A stretch of 64,000 nucleotides of DNA from Klebsormidium nitens (Eukaryota > Streptophyta > Klebsormidiophyceae > Klebsormidiales > Klebsormidiaceae), in NCBI GenBank assembly GCA_000708835.1, contig DF237046.1, forward strand, positions 135,961-199,960. The letters are read 5' to 3'. A program made the position numbers and the translations under genes. Position 1 is the stretch's first letter. Each line of letters starts with the position of its first letter. Below, in pieces: positions 56,512 through 64,000 of this stretch. The notes under the pieces were generated by a model. It was not told where the DNA came from, did not search any database, and saw only the letters and a program-made list of their open reading frames with translations.

Positions 56512-59500
56512 ATGGGGGCAGGGGGCAGCCACCTGAGCCCCGCTGGTCAGGCTGCTGCTGCCCCTCCTGCTGGCGGCCAGGGGGCAGCGTCCTCTCGCCG
56601 CACCCTTCAGGATGGCCCCAGGAAGCTGGCGCGCCCCCTCATCTCGCGTGGCCCGCGAGGGGCGGGGGGGCTGCTGTCGTCGCTGTGGGGCGGCTTTGCT
56701 CCGGAGGCTGCAGCCCCGCCCGCAGCTAGTGACACTGAGCCAAGGGAGCTGGCAGCGGACTCGCGTGTGTGGGCCTTCACATACGAGGATGCGGGGGGAG
56801 GGCCCGATGAAGACAGAAAGTGAGCTCTTGCACTTCGCGTGAAGGCCGTCCGTGCCGCGGAGCTGGGGCTGTATGACAATTGTGTCAGAAGTGCATTCTC
56901 TGCGCTTCGAGGGCCAGGGCTGCTCCGCTTCGGAGGGGTGGGCTGCTCCGCTTCGGAGGGGTTCATCTCTTAGGCCCCACAGATGAGACGAACGTGCTGA
57001 GCCAGAGTATACTTCACAGCGCCTCCTAACCCCCACCGCCACTGTACAGCACTAGTCTGTTCCGGCCGCCGCTGGTCAGCGCTGCTCTTTCTGGCGCACA
57101 ATTCATGTCTGCTCGCTTGATCATTCCTGAGCTCCTCCCCCCTCTTCTCCTTGACCCCCCCTCCCTGCCTGCAGGTACCTGGTGTGCCTCACCAGTGCGG
57201 CCGCGCGCCTGGAGGCGGTGGCCCCCCTTGGCACGCTGCTGCTGGTGAACGTGGGGTCGCTGCTGCTGCAGCCGGGCCTGTACTCGCTGTTCCACAACAA
57301 CGTGTGCGAGCTGGGCGCCCACTGGGACGTCCCGCGCGGAGCGGCCGTGGCACCGCTGGACCTCCTCTTTGCCGCCTGCGCCTCCATGCAGAACTGGTGA
57401 GCGCCACAAGCGCCCCGCCAACAATTCCCAGACGAAGCCAGGTAGCGGCCGAGTGTTGCGGGTTCACTGTCAGTCATGCTCTAGTGGGGCTAACTTTTCG
57501 TGGACATGTTAGCAGGACGGTTTCGCCACTCCCATCGTGGTCCTTGCCACCTCGCTCGTTAGTGCGGCCCGACCTTGACAGCTGTGCTCGCCCCCCGCTG
57601 CGCAGGCTGGCCATTGACGACGACCACCTGGCGGTGCTGCACACGCGGGGTGCGCAGGACTTGGGTGCGGGCTCCTTCCTGCGCTTTGTGGCGGCGTGCT
57701 ACCTCACGTTCAGCGAGGAGTTTGACTTCACGGTGGAGGCCCTGCAGGAGCTGCCGGTCGCACCACTGCGCAGCGGGCCTGCTTGGGCGTCCCACCGCCG
57801 GGGCAGCCCCAGCGAGGGCGCCTTTGGCACCGCCACCGCTGCACAGCGCCGCTACTGCCAGTACTTCGACATGCTGCACAACAAGGTGAGAGCGCGGCGT
57901 GCAAGCAACAGGGGCGGACGAGTAGGCGGCTTGCCGCTTGTTTGAAATTGAAGCTGCGAATGCTTGTCCTGAAGAGAAGGTAGGTGACTGTCTAGATTGC
58001 GCCAGGGAGCAGACTGACGGCTTTACCACATGCTGCACGAGCTGCACGAAGTTGCATCGTGGCGCCATCAGCCTGGAGTTACGGGGCCCGCTGCCATTGA
58101 TCTCACTTTGGACTCGGTGCAATTGCATCGAGTCCTTGAAGCGACCCGAGATCTGCAAACGGTCTCCTAGAAGGGCGCTTTCTCTCTGCCTACCGGAAAT
58201 GGCCGCCTGACCTGCGCCCAATGCACCGTGTGCGTTCAGACCATGCCGGCACGGCGCATGGGCGCGCTGCACCTGCGGCAGGTCATCCTGAGTGCTGCGC
58301 CGGGCGTGGATGGCCAGGGCGGCTGCCGGCCGTATGTCAAGGTCTTCTGGAGGGGGCAGGAGGTCAAGACCAGTGCGCCCGACCGCCAGGTGAGCCGGGC
58401 CCGCCTGCAACCAGCCGGGCGGAGGCCCCGCCCCTGGGGCCAGTCTGCAGTGCACGTTAACTGTGTGGTAGGTGATGCCTGCACACAGAAGCAGGCGTGA
58501 GGCCGTTAGTCTTGTGCATGGAGGCCTGCGAGCGGCGGCGGTGGGTGGCTCAGGCCGGGTTCCCCTGTGTGCAGGTGCCCGCCAAGCACACGGCGGCATC
58601 GGGGTGGCAGGTGCCGTTCGAGCTGGGGGTGGAGGTGCAGGGGGACGTGGCCATCACGGTGCACCACTACACCGGTGAGCGGCCGGGGGATGGGCAGGGT
58701 AGGGCACGCAGGGAGCAGCAGCCTGGTGGCGCAGAGTCCAGTCTGTGAGATATTCAGACGAACGAGGAGTTGCAGTGTCAAGCGGGCGAGTCCGATAAGT
58801 TCCCTCGTCCGGGATTTACGTGTGACTGACAGGACGGCAGAGTGGAAATATCCTTCTTGGCCTTGCGCGCTTGTCCGTGCCTGGCGTGCTCCCCTGCTCC
58901 GGGCGCCTCGCTGACGCCCGCTGCGCTGCCTGGCTGCAGGCGACATCTGGGCCGACGACCAGCTGCCCCTCCTCGTCTACGCCTTCCACACCGCCTTCAC
59001 TGAGGCCGGCCTCGTGCGCGTCCCTCGTGCACAGGTAAGCCCCGGGCCCCCGCGAGCGGCCGCGTTCTGCTGGCCTCTCTGCCCGCCTGTCTCGGCCCCG
59101 CCTCGTCTCCGCTTCCTGCCTGCCGTGCTGACGCTCCGGTGGGCCCGCGCGTGGTTGCAGCTGGACAGCGCATACGGAGGCGCACTGGAGGTGCCCCCCG
59201 ACTTCTTCCTGGACATGATCCTGGAGCCGTCCGCGGCCGCAGTGCACGCGCGCGCGGGGGTGGGCCGGGTCAGCCAGGACGGCGACCTCGACACGGACGG
59301 GCCCGACTGGAAGGACCTCCTCCTGGCAGGCACGCAGCATGACGCACCCGCGCACACCGCAGCGCAGGTGCGCAGGAACCGGGCTCACGCGAGTGGGCTA
59401 CCGTGGGTCATTGGGCCACTCACAAGCTGGTTCGGTCTTCTAGTTGTCAGCGTTGTGGGTTGAGCCCGTGCATCGAGGCTGTTTGTCAACTTCTTCATCT

Positions 59501-62500
59501 CTCAGATAAGTTGTATTCTTGTCAGACGTGGCTTTCCCTGTACCGCCAGCACTGGCTGTGCTGCTGCCTGAGAGCCTCCCCGCTGCTCCGTGCTGCGCAG
59601 GAGAAGGGCCGCCGGCAGCAGGCCGTGATGCGCAACGTGATGAGTGAGATGAAGGCCGGCTTCGCCAGCGGGGGCACATCGGCCCTCCTGCGCAGGACGC
59701 CGGAACGGAGCCCCTCCAAGGCAGACGCCGACACGCCCACCTCGACGGCGCCGGATGCACCACCCGGCACAGAAGCGGGGCACCCAGCTGACGCCAGCGG
59801 GAGCGCTGGCGCGGGGCGCCTAGAGCCCGCCGACATCCCCAAGTTCGTGCCCCCGCCTCCCGCCGCCGCCCCCCCCTCGCCCCTCTACGTCGCCTCCTCC
59901 CCCACCTCCGCCGCCACCCGCCGACCCCCGCCCCCTCCGCGAACTATCCGGAGCACCGCCGCCTGCGCCCCCTCCCCCACCTCCGCCCCCTCCTCCGGCC
60001 CTAGCCTCCGGCTTGCCGCGCCCGCCGCCCCCTCCCCCACCGCCCAGGGGTCCAGGGCCCCCGCCTCCGCCCCGCCCCCCTGGCGCGCCCCCTCCGCCTG
60101 CGCGCCCTGGCGCCCCACCCCCTCCTGGGAGGGGCGTCCCGGCCCCCCCTCCGCCTGGGCGCGGTCCTGCTCCCAAGGAAAGCTCCACACGCGGCCTGTA
60201 CTGGGCCAAGCTGCTGCGAACGGCGGGCACCATCTGGGCGGACGTGGCCGCAGAAGGCGACAGCGAGGCTGCCCTGGGGGGACCGGCGGGGGTGCGCGCG
60301 CTCGAGTTCCTGTTCCGCAACAAGGCCAAGAGGGGCACAGCAGGGGCCGCGGCGGAGGCGGTGGGCAAGCGCGGGCGGCGGGAGTCGGTGGTGAAGCTGA
60401 TCACGGTGACGCGCGCCAACAACGTGGCCATCATGCTCACGCAATTCAAGGTGAGCAGCCCGCCCACGCCTCGCGGCAGCCACGGGGCACTGCTGAGTCC
60501 GCATCCCCAGGGGGCTCACAGTCGAGTGCGTGGTGCCAACGACTGTGTCACTGACGCGGGCGGGGCCTGGTTGCTTCGCAGATGCCTGCGGGGGCTGTGC
60601 GCGAGTGTATCTTGCGGGGGGCCGAACCGTCGGGGCCGGGCGCCGCCCTTTCGCTCGAGAAGCTGGGCCTCCTGCTGCAAGTAAGACCACGCCCTCACTG
60701 TCCGTTGGCCTGCCAGATCAAGGACGGGGCATCGGAAGCCAGCCACGGCAGGTTTGCTCTCGCCGCTTGGCGCGCTTTGCCACATGCTCGCTGACGACAA
60801 GCGGGGAGAGCATGTCGCGCTGTGCTGTTTTGGGTCTGCTCCGTGCGACACGTATTCGGAGTCCCCGCTGCCCCCTCGCTTGAGCGCACCGCGGGCCGTG
60901 TGGCGCTGTGCAGGTGATCCCCACGGAGGACGAGGTGGCGCTGCTGACCCGCTACGAGGGGCCCCCCAGCGAGCTGTCGGCGCCGGAGCAGTTCCTGGCC
61001 ACCATGGCGCAGGTGCCGCGCCTGCGCAACAAGATCCAGGTCAGCGGGCACTGCTCACGGCCTGCTCGCGCGCGGGTGACCCCGCACAGCACCACGCTCG
61101 CTCGTCCTCTGGTCCCTGATGGGGCCGGTCGTCTTGAGGCACTCGCCGGGCGAAGCGTCCCTCTGATGGCCTCCTCTTGCGCTGCGCAGGTGTTGATCTT
61201 CACTCGCCAGTTCGGCGGCCTGGTGGCCGACACCGCGGTGGCCCTGCGCACAGTGCGCCGCGCGTGTGCACAGGTGCGCGAGAGCCACCTCCTGCGCCGC
61301 GTGCTGGCCGCTGTACTGGCAGCGGGGAACCACCTGAACTCCGGGTCCGCGCGAGGTAAGAGCAGCGCCCTCTTGGCACCCATCACCGAAGTACCGCTCG
61401 CCGGCATTGCTGCGTGCGTGCTCTTACCGCTGGAGGGGCTACCCCGCTGGCTGGGGCCGCCACGTCCCATCTGTGTTGCCGCGCGGAGCGGCACCCTCGG
61501 GCCTGACCCGCGCTGTGCCTTGCAGGCGGCGCGGCCGGCTGCACCCTGGCGTCCCTCGCCAAGCTGGCCGACATGAAGGTGGGGCCCCCGCACAGCTTGC
61601 TGCTGCAGCCTCTCTTGCGCTCTCTTAAGGTCGGGACAGCCTGTTGCACGTCTGTTGGAAATTGGCGCCACTCTGGTCGTCCTTCTCCTCGGCGCCGCTG
61701 CTTGCCGAGTGACTGCTGGGATGCGCCTTCTGCAGGCGACCCCCCCCGGCAAGGACGAAGCGCCCGTGGGCGCCGTGGGGCCCGCGGCCCGCGCGAGCAG
61801 CCTGCTCGAGTTCGTGGCCGCGGCGGTGGCGGCCGGTGGCGCGTCATCGCAGGGGGGCCCCACCGAGCTGGCGGTGGAGCTGGGGGCGGTGGGGGAGGCG
61901 GCGCGCTGGACCAACGCCGCGCTGCTCGAGGCGCTCGCCGCCGTCGACCGCGGCCTGGCCGCCATCGCCGACGAGTGCGCCGCCTGCGCCCCACGCGCAC
62001 CACCAGCCGCTGGGGAAGGCAGCGCCGCCGCAGACCCCCCAAGCGAGAAGGGAAGCGCGGGGGCGGAGGAGGCAGACGGGGCGGAGGGCGGCGCCAGCGA
62101 GGCCGGGTTTGCGCGGCAGCTGCGCACGTTTTTGGCCGGGGCGGAGGTGCAGCGCGGGGAGCTGGTGGCGCTGGCGGACGCGTGCCGCGCCGACTTCCAG
62201 GCCCTGGCCACTTACCTGGGAGAGCCGCCAGCGACCGCAGCGCCGGAGGTGAGGCCGCGCAGCAGCCGCACCCGCGCAGAGAGAGCGAAGAAAAGGCTGC
62301 AGCACGCGGAACTCGTGCACAGCTTTCATCTTGTTGGAGCGGTGACGGCCTCTGCCCCGCCTGAGCGGACCGCCTTGTCTCTGCTGTGGGCGTGCATCTT
62401 GCCCCCTCTTGTCCCGTGTGCCGGCCCGGGTGGCACGGCTGACGCCGGCGTGCTCGTGGCTGTTGCCGCAGGAGGTGCTGGGCATGCTGTGGGCGTTCGC

Positions 62501-62552
62501 GGTGCAGTTCGACAAGGCCGCACGAGAGCTTCACCCGCCCCCACACAAGTAG
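56512..62552 (+). CDS. PTEN-like formin with FH1 and FH2 domains
   Basis: Fourteen exons, about 1082 aa: 56512-56819, 57175-57396, 57606-57885, 58240-58389, 58575-58674, 58940-59034, 59161-59367, 59601-60450, 60582-60680, 60914-61039, 61190-61355, 61526-61578, 61736-62248, 62472-62552. Phases close except for one extra base in the 850-nt exon 8. Layout: Ser/Ala-rich start; PTEN-phosphatase-like domain (about 104-270); C2-like domain (about 270-405, with VKVFWRGQEVKTSAPDRQ and VPFELGVEVQGDVAITVHHY); proline-rich FH1 (about 530-620); FH2 (about 620-1082, with GLYWAKLL and GNHLNSGSARG). This is the plant class II formin plan: actin nucleation, with the PTEN-like module for membrane targeting. 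The phosphatase motif lacks its catalytic Cys. The gene is very GC-rich. Confidence 0.88.
56917..56962. repeat. 23-bp perfect tandem duplication in a formin intron
   Basis: Two identical 23-bp copies (GGGCTGCTCCGCTTCGGAGG...) lie back to back in the first formin intron. Each copy contains CTCCGCTTCGGAG, itself a small hairpin. Confidence 0.9.
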
Positions 62553-63799
62553 GCCGGCCATCCGCAAGCTCCCGCGCCATCGCTGACAGGGTCGTCACTA
62601 GCCAACGGGGGTGGCCGCCCCCGCGCACGATCCTTCCCCCCGTCGAGCTGGCGTCTCCGCGCGGCCACACCGGCCTCGGGCTCACCGGCTGCCGCCTCAG
62701 CACAGGGCGGACACGAAGAGATGCCACAGGTGGGGGGCCAGGAACTCCTGCGCAATGGACAGCCCAACGCTCTCTTTTGAAAGACTCAAGTAGGCCAGGG
62801 CAGCATCGTGTGGCCTCTAACAGGGCGCCTCATAGCCTCCCCACACAAGGGACGCTGGTGTACCGGGTGCCTTTTATTGGGATGTGACATCTCGTCACGA
62901 TCAGCACCCAAAAGGCCAGCTGGATCACGTTCTCCGGCTGCAAAGTAGATGACAGTTTTGCGTTCGGCAGATTTGCCCGCTTGGATGTCCGCCAAGACAC
63001 TTGCCTGAGACAGAATGCAGAAGCAAGGGTAGCTGCTTGTTGCGGTCGTGACACAACTGCACATGACCGCCGAGCAAGATGATGGCACTAGGGGTCTCCT
63101 CGAACTTGTACTAGCATTGCGGGCTGACCTGGGCTAGAGCTATACGTTGGCCAGGATGCATTGCCTGTTGCGCGCATATGTGTTCGACAGCCCTCCAACA
63201 TGTGATCCTCGCACATACTGATGTTTTGTCATAGATGGCCAGATCCCCTCTCAGAGATAAGTCGACAAGCAAGGTACTTGTCATCCGGGTTATCTCAATC
63301 ACCCATGAACATGATAGCGCACTTGCAGTGTGTTCTTCAGATTGACAATCATCTCTCAGCTAGCCTGAGAGCTCTATACCTAGCTCGCACTTTGGGATTA
63401 TTATCTGCAGTAACCTATCCGGGGTTCGTACTCTATCCAAGATTTGTCCTCTATGCGGACTTGCTTGTCTCTATGAAACTCGCTTTACAATATGGAAAAG
63501 AACAGCAGAGCGCGCTAGTTCTCCTGACAGCCTTGCGCTGACGGATTCTGTCGACACCTGTACATCAGTTAGCAGCAACAAAGACTTCATGTTGTTTCTC
63601 GACAGATTTTCCGTTCCTCGTCCCAATCAACTGTACAAGAACGACAACAATCATCTACATCGGAATTGCGCTCGCGCCTGAGTGCTTGTGCAAAGCTGGA
63701 ACAGTCATGGCGTCCTCCAGGTACCAGATCAAGGCCTACCGCATCACTCTTCCCAACGCGACTTTGTCCGTCGGAGCCTGATGCCGCTACTTTTGGGCC
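62553..63799. other. Convergent intergenic region near the right edge
   Basis: About 1.25 kb between the formin stop and the last partial gene. It moves from GC-rich formin 3' UTR to AT-richer DNA. The open frames (for example 63221-63541 on +) have hydrophobic stretches but no recognisable domain or splice context, and I do not call them genes. Confidence 0.45.
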
Positions 63800-64000
63800 T
63801 CACGCAATCTCAGGATCGTCGATACTGAGCCACTTGCGGTATCGCTCCAGCGAGTACTCAATTTTGCCGCCCGCATCCTTCATGACCTGGCCAAAATGCA
63901 GGGCGGATCCAATCATGTGCACCAAAACTCGAGGACACCTTCCAGGCACCAACACCTCGAGCAGCGGGACCCCAGCATACTGCGAACATCTCAAGTAGAT
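63800..64000 (-). CDS. C-terminal part of an unrecognised gene, cut by the window edge
   Basis: An open frame enters from the right edge and ends at a TGA at 63800-63802. The readable end is about 66 residues and includes CSQYAGVPLLEVLV, HMIGSALHFGQVMKDAGGK and EYSLERYRKWLSIDDPEIA. Codon use and the well-ordered, non-repetitive sequence suggest a real coding exon rather than noise. I do not recognise the family. An intron could begin within the first part of the stretch, so only the C-terminal 45 residues are reasonably safe. Confidence 0.55.
   Translation of the reverse strand: MYLRCSQYAGVPLLEVLVPGRCPRVLVHMIGSALHFGQVMKDAGGKIEYSLERYRKWLSIDDPEIA

Noticed and set aside
57559-58599. 346-codon open frame on the minus strand
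   Set aside because: Antisense to formin exons 3-5; the GC-rich sequence keeps extra frames open, and the product is low complexity with no domain.
60952-62211. 419-codon open frame on the minus strand
   Set aside because: Antisense shadow of the FH2 exons; no domain, biased composition, while the sense strand has splice-supported FH2 sequence.
63221-63541. 106-codon open frame on the plus strand near the right edge
   Set aside because: Hydrophobic stretches only, no recognisable domain, no splice or homology support; most likely spacer or 3' UTR.
1-64000. Search for CRISPR, rRNA, transposon or virus-like coding sequence
   Set aside because: No repeat array with regular spacers, no rRNA motifs, and no reverse transcriptase, transposase or viral protein signatures were seen on either strand.

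Overview
The window is nuclear DNA of a green-lineage eukaryote. It carries intron-rich protein genes with GT-AG splice sites and introns of mostly 65-700 nt. Products include chloroplast-targeted proteins (ABC1K8/OSA1-like kinase, thylakoid-lumen FKBP, plastid rhomboid, two conserved plastid membrane proteins) and plant-type SnRK2 and PTEN-formin proteins. The SnRK2 has an acidic C-terminal tail of the ABA-responsive subclass, which points to a streptophyte (for example a Klebsormidium-like alga) rather than a chlorophyte. This assignment is an inference; no rRNA, organelle or species-marker sequence is present. There is one 20-N assembly gap at 48411-48430.

Layout, left to right: ABC1K8-like kinase (-, 4-5932); lumenal FKBP with a tandemly duplicated exon (-, 6947-9538); plastid rhomboid protease (+, 10442-13242); CUE/coiled-coil protein (-, 14589-18221); CAMK-type kinase (+, 19989-22831); MSP1/ATAD1 AAA-ATPase (-, 24143-27622); unrecognised beta-rich protein (+, 28238-30497); conserved plastid membrane protein (-, 30996-33034); SEP-UBX p97 adaptor (+, 33590-36165); APC2 cullin subunit (-, 37311-42785); TANGO2/NRDE protein (+, 43645-45100); second conserved plastid membrane protein (-, 45787-48100); VPS29 retromer subunit (+, 48864-50577); SnRK2 kinase (-, 51629-54851); PTEN-like formin (+, 56512-62552); and a gene cut by the right edge (-, 63800-64000).

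I rebuilt the exon chains by hand from splice consensus, reading frame and family similarity. For twelve genes the first and last coding exons and every splice phase close. The exceptions are the start of the plastid protein at 45787-48100, exon 1 of the rhomboid, and three junctions or exons in APC2 and the formin where the frame breaks inside G/C homopolymer-rich DNA.

The genes do not form an operon or one pathway. Themes are plastid biogenesis and quality control (five genes), protein degradation and p97/ubiquitin biology (APC2, UBX, CUE, MSP1), membrane traffic (VPS29, TANGO2) and stress kinase signalling (SnRK2, CAMK-like). From the FKBP onward, all 15 genes strictly alternate strand, giving seven divergent and seven convergent intergenic regions. 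I see no transposon coding sequence, CRISPR, tRNA or rRNA. The main points of interest are the FKBP mutually exclusive exon pair, the alternating gene order, a catalytically dead PTEN-like domain in the formin, and a GTACC-rich palindromic repeat family in intergenic DNA.
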